A stretch of DNA of 64,000 bases from Streptomyces sclerotialus (GCF_040907265.1 NZ_JBFOHP010000002.1:5022001-5086000); one strand, 5' to 3'. Numbered from the stretch's first letter, positions 47,449-56,054 are shown. Made by a program: numbers and translations. Notes: generated by a model not told the origin, from the sequence alone.

Positions 47449-47570
47449 GCGGTACGGACGTACGTACGCCTTCGCCCCGGTATGTCACGGTCCGCTGTGA
47501 CGTTACCGCGCCCCGGCACGCAGTACGGCGCGACAAGGAAGTGCCGGGTGCTGAGGGGAAGGCGTACGTC

Positions 47571-48146
47571 ATGAGCCTGGTGGAACTGGCCGCGCGCGCG
47601 GACGCGCGCGGACTGGCGGCGAGCGGTCTCGCCTGCCTGGACCGCTGCCTGCCGCTGCTCGGCGCCGGGGACGACGCGCTGCGCCCGTTGTGGGCCAGCC
47701 TGGCGACGGACGGCGCGGAGTGGGGCACCCAGCTGACCGCGGTACGGGCCCTGCTGCCCAAGGCCCCGGCGGACGCCGCGCCCGGTGACGAGGACCCGGC
47801 GGTGCTGGCCCGGCGAATGGCGGACGCCGCGCCGGCCGACCGCGCCGAGGAGGACGCGCTCCGCGCCTGGGCCGACGACTGCTCGCTGGCGGCGCTCCAC
47901 ATCCACCACCTGCTGGACCGGCCCGGCAAGCCGTACGAGGGCCCGCACTCCCTCGCGGACCGCCGCGCGGGCCGTACCGACGGCATGACGCCGCTGGTCG
48001 AGGCCGAACTGCGGCGCCAGACGACGATCCTGGAACTGCTGGCCGGACACGGCACGGTGGGGCTGCGGCAGGCGGTGGAGGTCTCCGCCGAGGGCCGCCG
48101 CGTGGTCCGCGCCGTGGTCTCGCGCCAGACCCGCGGCACCGCCTGA
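47571..48146 (+). CDS. conserved hypothetical protein
   Basis: The 191-residue product is mainly helical, with no signal peptide or membrane segment. Landmarks are SLAALHIHHLLDRPG near residue 108 and EAELRRQTTILELLAGHG near 150. Codon use is normal for the genome. I do not recognise the family and cannot assign a function. It lies between the hexosaminidase and the frameshifted membrane protein gene, on the same strand. Confidence 0.7.
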   Translation: MSLVELAARADARGLAASGLACLDRCLPLLGAGDDALRPLWASLATDGAEWGTQLTAVRALLPKAPADAAPGDEDPAVLARRMADAAPADRAEEDALRAWADDCSLAALHIHHLLDRPGKPYEGPHSLADRRAGRTDGMTPLVEAELRRQTTILELLAGHGTVGLRQAVEVSAEGRRVVRAVVSRQTRGTA

Positions 48147-48417
48147 GCCCGCCGGGTCGTCGCGGGCCCGGTGGCACCGCGACTGTGACATTTCCGTTCG
48201 TCTTGACGCTGATGTCCATGGGGGCGTAGGCGCCCCGGGTGTCCTGATCCGGGCCGCGCCGCTGCGGACGCCACGGCCCCGCACATGAGGGACGAGGCCG
48301 CCGCCGTGTACCGCCTGGCGCAGCCGGGGCCGCTCCGCTGTCCGCGCGGCCGTCGCCCGGCCCGCGGGACACCCCGAAGCGGGACGAGGGACAAGCGGAG
48401 AAGGTGAGGGGCCACAC

Positions 48418-49150
48418 ATGGGTGGCGGTTCCAGGAGCGCCGGCGGGGCGCCCGACGGCGACGACGGGGGCGGCCCCGCCGCACTGGGCGAACTGCTCGG
48501 CGCCGCGGTGCGTGCCGCTTCCCCCGTCACCCCCGAACGGGAACGGCAGGCGGTCGCCGCGTTCCACGCGGCCCGCGAGGCCCACGCGGCGGCAGGCACC
48601 CGGCGGCCGCGCCCGGCTCGGCGCGCCGGACGGCCGGTACGCGTCGCGCTCGGCACGCTGCTGGCGACGGTGACGCTGGGCGGCGTGGCGGTGGCCGCGA
48701 TCGGCACCCTCCCCGGCAGTGCCCCCGAACGGCCCCGCCCGTCTCCCACGGCCCCCGGCCGCCCGGCACCCCAGACCCCCCGCCCGGCCTCACCCATGGG
48801 CCCCCAGGCCCCGCTCGTCCGGCCCCCCGCACATCTCCCCGGAACCCCCGCGCACCCCCGCGGAGCCCGGCGCGCCCGGCAAGGGCGAGCGCCCCGGCCG
48901 CCACGGCACACCGCACGACCGCGGACAGGGCCGCAAGCAGGGCCACCAGCGCGGCCCCGGGCACGGCCCTGAGCACGTCCCTGGGCAGGGCCACAAGAAG
49001 ACGGAACCCTCGGAGAAGACGAAGCCCTCGGAGAAGACGAAGCCTTCGAAGCGGGCGGACGGGGCCGAGCGGCCCGAGAAGGCCGGGCCGGCCGGAGCGG
49101 CGGAGCGTCCGGGCAGGCGGGAGAAGGGGCGTACGGCCCCGGAGAAGTGA
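48418..49150 (+). pseudogene. frameshifted single-pass membrane protein, paralogue of the sigma-linked protein at 50323
   Basis: The frame from the ATG at 48418 codes for 184 residues to 48972. It has an N-terminal cytoplasmic part (VTPERERQAVAAFHAAREAHAAA), a membrane helix (VALGTLLATVTLGGVAVAA near residue 85) and a Pro-rich stretch. After about 48800 the G/C bias of third codon positions moves to the +1 frame, which stays open to 49150 and codes for a Lys/Glu/Gly-rich tail (PSEKTKPSEKTKPSKRADG). Removing one C from a C run (48823-48828 or 48776-48781) would give one protein of about 243 residues. It resembles the gene at 50323 around the membrane helix but has no sigma gene. This is a sequencing error or a true break. 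Confidence 0.6.
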
Positions 49151-49158
49151 GGGAAGGG

Positions 49159-49203
49159 GACGGCCGGGGCCGCCACCCCCCCACAGGAGAGGCCCCGGCC
49201 GTC
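49159..49203. terminator. hairpin terminator after the frameshifted gene
   Basis: A 13-bp stem (GACGGCCGGGGCC / GGCCCCGGCCGTC) with a 19-base C-rich loop begins nine bases after the stop at 49150. This is a further sign that 49150, not 48972, is the natural gene end. Confidence 0.75.
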
Positions 49204-49555
49204 GTTCGAGGGAGGACCCGTACGGGGCCCTCACCTCCTACAGCGTCACCGGGGCCGAAAGCGTCACAGCGGCGTCACCCGACGTACGGACAGCCGCATC
49301 CCGGCGACTCTGGACGCAGGGCAGCCGATGCCCGTAACGTGCAGGTCCGCGCCGGTCGGTGCGCTCGTCACGCGTCATGCGGCGGCCCGCCGGGGCCGAC
49401 GGACGGGCCGGACGTACCTACTTCGGCGTAGGTGGCACCTCGGGATACCGTCGGCGCCAGAAGCAGTTCGTTTACCTGCGGTAGCCGGGCACCGGCAGCA
49501 GACGTAGGCAGCAACGACCGGGCAGCGGATGCTCCGCGTGCGACAGGATGGACCC
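49204..49555. promoter_or_regulatory. 352-bp region upstream of the ECF sigma factor gene
   Basis: No coding sequence is convincing here. CCTAC-TTCGGC-GTAGG forms a small hairpin near 49416-49431, within GACGTACCTAC, a sequence also seen in the module at 51481. The promoter of the sigma operon must lie here; I cannot assign its elements. Confidence 0.4.
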
Positions 49556-50323
49556 GTGCAAGGGGACGACACTCAGCCGGACGACAGCCGGTTGACGGTC
49601 GCCGTACAGGCGGCACAGGACGGCGACGAGGCGGCCTTCCGCACCGTCTACCGGGCCGTACATCCACGCCTTCTGGGATATGTACGGACCTTGGTGGGTG
49701 AAGCGGACGCCGAGGACGTCGCCTCCGAGGCCTGGCTGCAGATCACCCGGGACCTCGCCCGCTTCAGCGGCGACGCCGACCGCTTCCGCGGCTGGGCGGC
49801 CCGCATCGCCCGCAACCGCGCCCTGGACCACATCCGCATGCGCGGCCGCCGCCCGGCCATCGGCGGCGACGAGACCGAACTCACCGACAAGCCGGGTCCG
49901 TCCGACACGGTCGGCGAGGCACTGGAGTCGCTCGGCACCGGACGCGCGTTCCGGCTGATCGCCCAGCTTCCGCAGGACCAGGCCGAGGCGGTGGTGCTGC
50001 GCGTGGTCGTCGGACTCGACGCCAAGAGCGCGGCCGGCGTCCTCGGCAAGCGCCCGGGGGCCGTACGTACCGCGGCCCACCGCGGACTGCGCCGGCTCGC
50101 CGAGCTGATCACTGGTGAGGGGGAGGACGCGGCGCCCGCTGAAGGAGGTGTTCCGGCGGAGCAACCGGAAGGGCTTCCCGACCGTCTTGCAGCGGGGAAG
50201 AAGCCGGCCGGCGGGCCTGTGGACGGGGTGCCTTCCCAGGACCGCGGAGGCCGGGCCGGCGGAACGGAATCGTGCGTACCTGGTGTGACGGAAACGGCCG
50301 CACGTACGCAGAAGGACATGTGA
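49556..50323 (+). CDS. ECF-type RNA polymerase sigma factor
   Basis: The 255-residue product (GTG at 49556) has sigma region 2 (AAFRTVYRAVHPRLLGYVRTLVG, AEDVASEAWLQITRDL, FRGWAARIARNRALDH) and region 4 (LPQDQAEAVVLRVVVGLDAKSAAGVLGKRPGAVRTAAHRGLRRL). A disordered tail of about 65 residues follows. An in-frame ATG at 49529 is an alternative start. The stop overlaps the next start (TGATG), so the membrane protein is made with it and is probably its regulator. The stimulus is unknown. Confidence 0.92.
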   Translation: MQGDDTQPDDSRLTVAVQAAQDGDEAAFRTVYRAVHPRLLGYVRTLVGEADAEDVASEAWLQITRDLARFSGDADRFRGWAARIARNRALDHIRMRGRRPAIGGDETELTDKPGPSDTVGEALESLGTGRAFRLIAQLPQDQAEAVVLRVVVGLDAKSAAGVLGKRPGAVRTAAHRGLRRLAELITGEGEDAAPAEGGVPAEQPEGLPDRLAAGKKPAGGPVDGVPSQDRGGRAGGTESCVPGVTETAARTQKDM

Positions 50324-51438
50324 TGGCCGACGACCGGTACAGCTGGCTCGACGAGGACGCCGCGGAGCGTTTGCTGCGTGGCGAACGGGTCGATGCCGGA
50401 CGCGGCCGCGGCGCGCAAGAACTCGACGACCTGCTCGACGCGGCCGCGATGGCGGCCACCGCTCCTTCCCCGGACACCGTGCTCCCCGGTGAGGAAGCCG
50501 CTGTCGCCGCTTTCCGGCAGGCTTCCGCGGCAAGGTCTACGCGCGACACGGCCGCGGCCGACGGCGCGGCGGGCGCCGCCGAGGACGGGATACCCGTGGT
50601 GCGGTCCGTGCCCGGCGGCACGTCCCGCACCGAACGCTCCCGCTTCGGCCGTCCCTTCCGGCGCGGCCTCGCCGTCGCCCTCGCAGGCTGCGCCCTCGGC
50701 GGCGCAGCGGTGGCCGCCGGCACCGGCGTCCTCCCCACCCCCTTCCACGGCGGCCCGCCCGTACCGTCCCCCAGCGCCTCGGTCGCCGCGACCCCCAGGC
50801 CGCTGGAGAGCCGGGCCCCCGACGCCGAGGCCTCGGACGGCGGCACACGGTCACCGGACGCGGAACCGGACCCCGCCGACCCCGCCTCGCCCACGGCCTC
50901 CGGCGGCCCGGACGGCTCGACGGAGCCCGGCCGCGAGGACACCGACGACGCGGCGCGCATCCCGGTACCGGACGTCACCTCCGGGCAGGGCGGCCTGGGC
51001 GGCGGTGACACGGGCAAGCGGGCGGCCGTACTCGCCCTCTGCCGCGACTACGAAGCGGGTCGCACCCCGCCCGAGGACCGGGACCGGGTACGCCGCCTGG
51101 AGCGCGCCGCCGGCGGTGCCGAGAAGCTGCACGCCTCCTGCAAGCGGTACCTCCAGCAGAACGGCCTGACCGGCGGGCTCGGCGGCTCCGGCCCCACGGC
51201 CGACGGCTCCGGCGGCTCCACGGGTTCCTCCGGCTCCACCGGCTCCACCGGTGACGGCGCGCCGGGCGACGGGAGCGGCGGCACCGGCCAGGACGAGGGC
51301 GGCACCTCGGGCGGCCAGGGCGGCAGCGACGACGACGAGAGCCACCCAGGCTACGCGCCGAGCCTCTCGCCGACCCCGACGGCGCCCCCCACGAGCAGCA
51401 CGCCGACCCCCTCCGCCACACCGTCCCCGACCGGCTGA
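50323..51438 (+). CDS. single-pass membrane protein coupled to the ECF sigma factor (putative anti-sigma)
   Basis: The 371-residue product has a cytoplasmic N-terminus (SWLDEDAAERLLRGERV, GEEAAVAAFRQASAAR), one membrane helix near residue 115-135 (GLAVALAGCALGGAAVAAG), an acidic Pro-rich outer stretch, and a small domain (AAVLALCRDYEAGRTPPEDRDRVRRLERAAGGAEKLHASCKRYL) with two cysteines. A Gly/Ser/Pro-rich end follows. It lacks the zinc motif of RsrA-type anti-sigma factors. Coupling to the sigma gene suggests membrane control of sigma activity. The frameshifted gene at 48418 is a paralogue. Confidence 0.82.
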   Translation: MADDRYSWLDEDAAERLLRGERVDAGRGRGAQELDDLLDAAAMAATAPSPDTVLPGEEAAVAAFRQASAARSTRDTAAADGAAGAAEDGIPVVRSVPGGTSRTERSRFGRPFRRGLAVALAGCALGGAAVAAGTGVLPTPFHGGPPVPSPSASVAATPRPLESRAPDAEASDGGTRSPDAEPDPADPASPTASGGPDGSTEPGREDTDDAARIPVPDVTSGQGGLGGGDTGKRAAVLALCRDYEAGRTPPEDRDRVRRLERAAGGAEKLHASCKRYLQQNGLTGGLGGSGPTADGSGGSTGSSGSTGSTGDGAPGDGSGGTGQDEGGTSGGQGGSDDDESHPGYAPSLSPTPTAPPTSSTPTPSATPSPTG

Positions 51439-51480
51439 CACCCCTCCTGACCATCCGGTGTGACGTTTTTCGAGCCCGTG

Positions 51481-51605
51481 ACGCTGTACCTACTGAAGCC
51501 GACTGGTCATCGGCTGCGCGGGCGCCGGGGTTCCCCCCGTACCTACGGCACCGCGCATCGGCGCGAGCGGGGCACGTTCCCCCGGCCCCGCTCGCGCCTC
51601 TTTTT
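51481..51605 (+). ncRNA. candidate small RNA with C-rich loops and T-tailed terminator
   Basis: Between convergent genes, a 125-base stretch folds into three parts. AGCCGA/TCGGCT forms a 6-bp stem with a 7-base loop (51497-51515). GCGCGG/CCGCGC (51516-51521 with 51551-51556) encloses GCCG/CGGC and a run of six C (51533-51538). The final terminator has a five-C loop. The TACCTAC near the start recurs at the other copy of the module and may be part of a promoter. C-rich loops recall the actinobacterial 6C RNA, but the arrangement is not the one I know. Expression is unproven. Confidence 0.4.
51560..51605 (+). terminator. rho-independent terminator with T run
   Basis: A perfect 14-bp stem (GGCGCGAGCGGGGC / GCCCCGCTCGCGCC) with an 11-base loop is followed by TCTTTTT. 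This is the only terminator in the window with a proper plus-strand T run, 122 bases after the nearest upstream gene. Confidence 0.85.
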
Positions 51606-51678
51606 GCGGCTGAACCGCCGCCGCTCTCGCGGACGGGGTTGCGCGCCGTGGGGGTGCTCAATTGATGGTTGCTGTGTC
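51606..51678. repeat. copy 2 of the conserved element, after the L,D-transpeptidase gene
   Basis: The first 27 bases are identical to copy 1 at 41282 and the CTCAATTGATGG core (51657-51668) is kept; a one-base length difference lies between them. On the minus strand it starts 21 bases beyond the transpeptidase stop and is directly followed by the terminator hairpin. Confidence 0.75.
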
Positions 51679-51699
51679 GGGGCTTTTTCGGGGCGATCG

Positions 51700-52548
51700 T
51701 TACTTGTATATGACGACCTTTGTGCCTGGGCTGACCTGCTGGAACAGTTCGGCGATCTTTTTCTTGTCGCGGACGTTGACGCAGCCGTGGGAGGCGCCGG
51801 AGTAGCCGCGGGCCGCGAAGTCGCTGCTGTAGTGGATCGCCTGGCCGCCGCTGAAGAACATCGCGTACGGCATCGGCGTGTCGTAGAGCGTCGAGACGTG
51901 GTGCCGGCTCTTGAACGTGATGCCGAAGGTGCCCTCGCGGGTGGGGGTGTACTGCGACCCGAAGCGCACGTCCATCGCCGACACGACCTTGCCGTCAACC
52001 ATCCAAGCCAGCGTGTCACTCTTCTTGCTGATGCAGATCACCCGGCCGTTCAGGCAGCGCTTGTCGGGCGCCGAGACCGGCCGGGTGGTGGGCGGGTACA
52101 GCTCGCTCCGGGCCGGGTCCTGCGTCCGTACGCGCAGGGCGCTCAGCGTCGCCTCGTCCACGGTCCCGGTGGGCGGCAGGCCCTGGGTGCGCTGGAAGGC
52201 CGTGACCGACGCGGCGGTGACCGAGCCGTAGTAGCCCGTGGGATTCCGGTCGAAGTGCTTCAACTGGCGCAGGCGCGCCTGCAGTTCCCGTACCTGCTCG
52301 CTGCGGGCTCCGGGCGCCAGGACCGGCTTCGGCGCGGCGCGCGTCGGCTCCGGCGGGGTCGCGGGCGCCCCGGAGGAGGGCGGCGCGGCCGGTGTCGTCG
52401 GCGGTGCCGTGCGCGGGGCCGGCGCCGTCTGCCCGCCCTTGCCGTCGTCGACTCTGACCTGCATCTCCTTGCAGCCGGCTGTCGCCGTCAGCGCGGCGGT
52501 CAGTGCCAGCGTGCCGGTCAGCGTGCGGAACGCTCTGCTGCGATGCAT
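51700..52548 (-). CDS. L,D-transpeptidase lipoprotein with peptidoglycan-binding domain
   Basis: The 282-residue product (ATG at 52548) has a lipoprotein signal (lipobox TAGC, Cys26) and a Pro/Ala/Thr-rich spacer. A PG_binding_1 domain near residues 80-140 ([20 protein letters not shown]) and a YkuD domain follow. The YkuD domain holds the catalytic His254-Gly-Cys256 (ASHGCVNV) and the upstream [13 protein letters not shown]. It makes 3-3 cross-links in peptidoglycan or attaches ligands. The frame continues to 52620, but the extension has no ribosome site. The repeated module lies just after its stop. Confidence 0.93.
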   Translation of the reverse strand: MHRSRAFRTLTGTLALTAALTATAGCKEMQVRVDDGKGGQTAPAPRTAPPTTPAAPPSSGAPATPPEPTRAAPKPVLAPGARSEQVRELQARLRQLKHFDRNPTGYYGSVTAASVTAFQRTQGLPPTGTVDEATLSALRVRTQDPARSELYPPTTRPVSAPDKRCLNGRVICISKKSDTLAWMVDGKVVSAMDVRFGSQYTPTREGTFGITFKSRHHVSTLYDTPMPYAMFFSGGQAIHYSSDFAARGYSGASHGCVNVRDKKKIAELFQQVSPGTKVVIYK

Positions 52549-52752
52549 GTCCCACCCCTGTGGTCTCACCCGCCCCACCTCATCGTTCCCGGCACTGCGG
52601 CCCGCCGAACCTGCGGGCATGCTGTGAGCAAGGTCCCAGGCTGCGCCCCTCCACGGGGCGCACGGCCGCCGCTACAGTCCGTCGCGAAGGCATTTCATTA
52701 CCGAGCAGTAGTCCAGCAGCACCGAGCAGTACCACAGCGGGAGGCAGGCACC

Positions 52753-54351
52753 ATGGCGCGCGAGTCCGGCAGCTCTCGACACACCGAGAGCGGTTTGCCC
52801 ATCGAGCCCGTTTACGGTCCGGACGCGCTCGGCGACTGGGACGCTGCGGAGAAGCTGGGCGAGCCCGGCGCATACCCCTACACCCGCGGCGTGTACCCCA
52901 CGATGTACACCGGACGCCCCTGGACGATGCGCCAGTACGCCGGCTTCGGTACGGCCAAGGAGTCCAACGCCCGCTACAAGCAGCTGATCGAGAACGGCAC
53001 GATGGGCCTCTCGGTCGCCTTCGACCTGCCGACCCAGATGGGCCACGACTCCGACGCGCCGATCGCCTCCGGCGAGGTCGGCAAGGTCGGCGTCGCGATC
53101 GACTCCATCGAGGACATGCGGGTGCTGTTCGACGGCATCCCGCTGGACAAGGTCTCCACCTCGATGACCATCAACGCGCCGGGCGCCCTGCTGCTGCTCC
53201 TGTACCAACTGGTCGGCGAGGAGCAGGGCGTGGACCCCGCCAAGCTCACCGGCACCATCCAGAACGACGTGCTCAAGGAGTACATCGCCCGCGGTACGTA
53301 CATCTTCCCGCCCAAGCCCTCGCTGCGGCTGATCGCCGACATCTTCAAGTACTGCAAGGCCGAGATCCCGAAGTGGAACACCATCTCGATCTCCGGCTAC
53401 CACATGGCCGAGGCCGGTGCCTCGCCCGCGCAGGAGATCGCCTTCACCCTCGCGGACGGCATCGAGTACGTACGGACGGCCGTCGCGGCCGGGATGGACG
53501 TCGACGACTTCGCGCCCCGCCTCTCCTTCTTCTTCGTCGCCCGCACCACGATCCTCGAAGAGGTCGCCAAGTTCCGCGCCGCGCGCCGGATCTGGGCCCG
53601 GGTGATGAAGGAGGAGTTCGGCGCGAAGAACCCCAAGTCGCTGATGCTGCGCTTCCACACGCAGACGGCCGGCGTGCAGCTGACGGCCCAGCAGCCCGAG
53701 GTCAACCTCGTGCGCGTCGCCATCCAGGGCCTCGGTGCGGTCCTCGGCGGCACGCAGTCGCTGCACACCAACTCCTTCGACGAGGCCATCGCGCTGCCGA
53801 CCGACAAGTCGGCGCGGCTGGCGCTCCGTACGCAGCAGGTGCTGGCGTACGAGACGGATGTGACGGCCACCGTCGACCCGTTCGCCGGGTCCTACGTCGT
53901 CGAGAAGATGACCGACGACGTCGAGGCCGCGGCCGTCGGGCTGATGGGCAAGGTCGAGGAGCTGGGCGGCGCCGTGGCCGCCATCGAGCGCGGCTTCCAG
54001 AAGAACGAGATCGAGCGCAGCGCGTACCGCATCGCCCAGGAGACCGACTCCGGCGAGCGCGTGGTCGTCGGCGTCAACCGTTACCAGCTCGACGAGGAGG
54101 AGCCGTACGAGCCGCTCCGCGTCGACCCGGCGATCGAGGCGCAGCAGGCCGAGCGGCTGAAGAAGCTGCGCGCCGAGCGGGACCAGGCCGCGGTGGACGC
54201 GGCGCTGTCCGACCTGAAGAAGGCCGCCGAGGGCACGGACAACGTCCTGTACCCGATGAAGGAGGCGCTGAAGGCGAAGGCGACGGTCGGCGAGGTCTGC
54301 AACACCCTGCGCGAGGTGTGGGGCGCGTACGTCCCGACCGACGCGTTCTGA
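52753..54351 (+). CDS. acyl-CoA mutase large subunit (methylmalonyl-CoA mutase type), no B12 domain
   Basis: The 532-residue protein covers only the TIM-barrel substrate domain. [16 protein letters not shown] holds Tyr62, and [11 protein letters not shown] holds Arg192; methylmalonyl-CoA mutase uses Tyr and Arg at these places, isobutyryl-CoA mutase Phe and Gln. His217 (SGYHMAEAG) is conserved. The C-terminal cobalamin domain with DxHxxG is absent, so a separate small subunit is needed; none is encoded in this window. It could be an MCM-like or an orphan mutase of streptomycetes. It is monocistronic with a strong hairpin behind it. Confidence 0.9.
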   Translation: MARESGSSRHTESGLPIEPVYGPDALGDWDAAEKLGEPGAYPYTRGVYPTMYTGRPWTMRQYAGFGTAKESNARYKQLIENGTMGLSVAFDLPTQMGHDSDAPIASGEVGKVGVAIDSIEDMRVLFDGIPLDKVSTSMTINAPGALLLLLYQLVGEEQGVDPAKLTGTIQNDVLKEYIARGTYIFPPKPSLRLIADIFKYCKAEIPKWNTISISGYHMAEAGASPAQEIAFTLADGIEYVRTAVAAGMDVDDFAPRLSFFFVARTTILEEVAKFRAARRIWARVMKEEFGAKNPKSLMLRFHTQTAGVQLTAQQPEVNLVRVAIQGLGAVLGGTQSLHTNSFDEAIALPTDKSARLALRTQQVLAYETDVTATVDPFAGSYVVEKMTDDVEAAAVGLMGKVEELGGAVAAIERGFQKNEIERSAYRIAQETDSGERVVVGVNRYQLDEEEPYEPLRVDPAIEAQQAERLKKLRAERDQAAVDAALSDLKKAAEGTDNVLYPMKEALKAKATVGEVCNTLREVWGAYVPTDAF

Positions 54352-54375
54352 CCCACGACGGCCGGGGTGCGGACG

Positions 54376-54399
54376 GGGCGCGGACCGTGGTCCGCGCCC
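54376..54399. terminator. hairpin terminator after the mutase gene
   Basis: A perfect 11-bp stem (GGGCGCGGACC / GGTCCGCGCCC) with a 2-base centre begins 25 bases after the mutase stop and ends 17 bases before the next start. Confidence 0.8.
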
Positions 54400-54416
54400 T
54401 GAGTCACACTGGTGTC

Positions 54417-54629
54417 ATGTCGTCACCCCGTCGTACGTGTCCCGTCTGCACCAGAGAGATCGCCGTGGTCGGCGGGCGGTTCGCCCGGCACGATCCGCCG
54501 GGGCGGCGTACCGGCCTCGAACTGATCTCGTGCCCCGGTTCGCGGCGGATGGCGCCCATGATGGCCCCGGCGGAGAAGCTCTTCGACCCGGAGGAGCCGC
54601 CGTTCCCGGGGCAGCAGCCGCTGTTCTGA
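54417..54629 (+). CDS. small CxxC protein
   Basis: The 70-residue product starts MSSPRRTCPVCTREI; CPVC and a later ISCPGS resemble a zinc ribbon. HDPPGRR follows in the middle. Codon use is normal. Similar small proteins follow mutase genes in other streptomycetes, as far as I recall. The function is unknown. The gene faces the gluconate regulator gene. Confidence 0.7.
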   Translation: MSSPRRTCPVCTREIAVVGGRFARHDPPGRRTGLELISCPGSRRMAPMMAPAEKLFDPEEPPFPGQQPLF

Positions 54630-54650
54630 TGCCGCGGGCTCCTGTGCCTG

Positions 54651-55352
54651 TCACGGCGCCAGGATGTCCAGCTCGGCCATCGCGCCGACGGTGATCTCGC
54701 GGGTCAGCTCCTCGGCGCGGGCCGCGTCCCCGGTACGGATCGCCTCCGCGACCTGGACGTGCAGGGTGACCGCCGCCGGGTCGGGGTCGGTGAACATCAC
54801 GTGGTGGTGGGTGCGGCCGGTCAGGATCGCCGCCACCACTTCGTGCAGCCGCGCGAACATCTCGTTGCCCGAGGCCGTCAGCAGCGTCTTGTGGAAGGCG
54901 GTGTCGTGGACGAGGTACGCCGCCAGCTGCTGGCCGCGTGAGGTGGCCACCATGCCCATGGCGTGCTCGGTGAGCTCGGCGCACTGCCCGGGCGTGGCGT
55001 GCCGGGCGGCCAGCCCCGCCGCGACCGGCTCGACGGCGCAGCGCAGCACGGTGAGCGAGCGCAGCTGGCGGGCCCGGTCGGCGCCGGCCAGCCGCCAGCG
55101 GATGACCCGCGGATCGTAGACGTTCCACTCCTCGACGGGGCGTACGGTCACGCCCACCCGGCGCCGGGACTCCACCAGGTGCATGGACTCCAGGACCCGT
55201 ACCGCCTCCCGGATGACCGTGCGGGACACGTCGAAGCGCTGGGCCAGCTCGTCGGTGCGCAGGACCGTGCCCGGCCGGTGCTCGCCGGCCGTGATCTCCG
55301 GCCCGAGGGACTCCAGCACCCTCGCATGCAGTCCCTGCCCCGTGTTCTCCAT
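54651..55352 (-). CDS. gntR: GntR-family (FadR/FCD) regulator of gluconate genes
   Basis: The 233-residue product has an N-terminal winged helix (RTDELAQRFDVSRTVIREAVRVLESMHLV) and an FCD ligand domain with the metal-binding histidines typical of the family (DTAFHKTLL near residue 150, and HVQVAEAI). Divergence from gluconokinase and gluconate permease genes identifies it as the local repressor. Gluconate or gluconate 6-phosphate is the likely inducer. Its ATG lies 165 bases from the kinase start. Confidence 0.9.
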   Translation of the reverse strand: MENTGQGLHARVLESLGPEITAGEHRPGTVLRTDELAQRFDVSRTVIREAVRVLESMHLVESRRRVGVTVRPVEEWNVYDPRVIRWRLAGADRARQLRSLTVLRCAVEPVAAGLAARHATPGQCAELTEHAMGMVATSRGQQLAAYLVHDTAFHKTLLTASGNEMFARLHEVVAAILTGRTHHHVMFTDPDPAAVTLHVQVAEAIRTGDAARAEELTREITVGAMAELDILAP

Positions 55353-55392
55353 GAGATAAGCCTACGTTCCCGGGTCTCAGGAAGATTAAGTA

Positions 55393-55428
55393 TGACGTTT
55401 GCGTCACAGACTCTTGAATACGTCGTAC
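55393..55428. promoter_or_regulatory. candidate GntR operators in the gluconate intergenic region
   Basis: TGACG-N4-CGTCA at 55393-55406 and TACG-T-CGTA at 55420-55428 are two small palindromes in an AT-richer stretch between the regulator and the gluconokinase gene. They are the best candidates for its binding sites. Confidence 0.5.
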
Positions 55429-55517
55429 CTAATAGGTTTCAGTGGAGCGATGCATTCGAGCCACCGAGTGGCTCGTCACGCCAAGTCAATGAGGACGAAC
55501 GAGCGAGGTAGACCGCG

Positions 55518-56054
55518 ATGAGCACCCCCCATGTCATCGTCGTGATGGGAGTCGCCGGCACCGGCAAGACGACGATCGGACCGCTCGTCGCCGAGGCGCT
55601 GGATGTCCCGTACGCCGAGGGAGACGACTTCCACCCCCCGGCCAACATCGAGAAGATGACTGCCGGGACCCCGCTCGACGACGCCGACCGTGAACCGTGG
55701 CTGGACGCCATCGGCGCCTGGGCGCACGACCGGGCCGGCAAGGGCGGCGTGGTCAGCAGCTCCGCGCTCAAGCGGGTCTACCGCGACCGTCTCCGGGCCG
55801 CCGCGCCCGGCATCGTCTTCCTGCACCTCACCGGCTCCCGCGAGCTGATCGCGGGCCGGATGGCCGAGCGCAAGGGCCACTTCATGCCCACCGCGCTCCT
55901 CGATTCCCAGTTCGCCACCCTGCAGCCGCTCGCCGACGACGAGCGGGGCGTGGCGGTGGACGTCGCCGGCACCCCGGAAGAGATCACCGAGCGGGCCGTC
56001 GCAGCGCTGCGGCAGCTCGACGAGGACACCTCCCCGGCTGCCACCGAGCTCTGA
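55518..56054 (+). CDS. gntK: gluconokinase
   Basis: The 178-residue product has the P-loop GVAGTGKTT (residues 11-19), EGDDFHPPANIEKM and the motif CSALKR (here SSSALKRVYRDRLR), all typical of GntK. It phosphorylates D-gluconate to 6-phosphogluconate for the pentose phosphate pathway. A GAGG-type ribosome site precedes the ATG. It is the first gene of the gluconate operon; the transporter follows after 139 bases that hold tandem repeats. Confidence 0.96.
   Translation: MSTPHVIVVMGVAGTGKTTIGPLVAEALDVPYAEGDDFHPPANIEKMTAGTPLDDADREPWLDAIGAWAHDRAGKGGVVSSSALKRVYRDRLRAAAPGIVFLHLTGSRELIAGRMAERKGHFMPTALLDSQFATLQPLADDERGVAVDVAGTPEEITERAVAALRQLDEDTSPAATEL

Noticed and set aside
49147..49431. Open frame of 94 codons between the frameshifted gene and the sigma gene
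   Set aside because: It runs through the terminator hairpin at 49159-49203 and has weak codon bias and a composition unlike real proteins.
51481..51605. Identification as the known 6C RNA
   Set aside because: C-rich loops are present but the known 6C layout and genomic place are different; without a covariance search I keep it as an unnamed candidate.
52549..52752. Cobalamin riboswitch before the acyl-CoA mutase gene
   Set aside because: The B12-box (GCCACTG with its flanks) is absent, and the gap is too short for the full aptamer.
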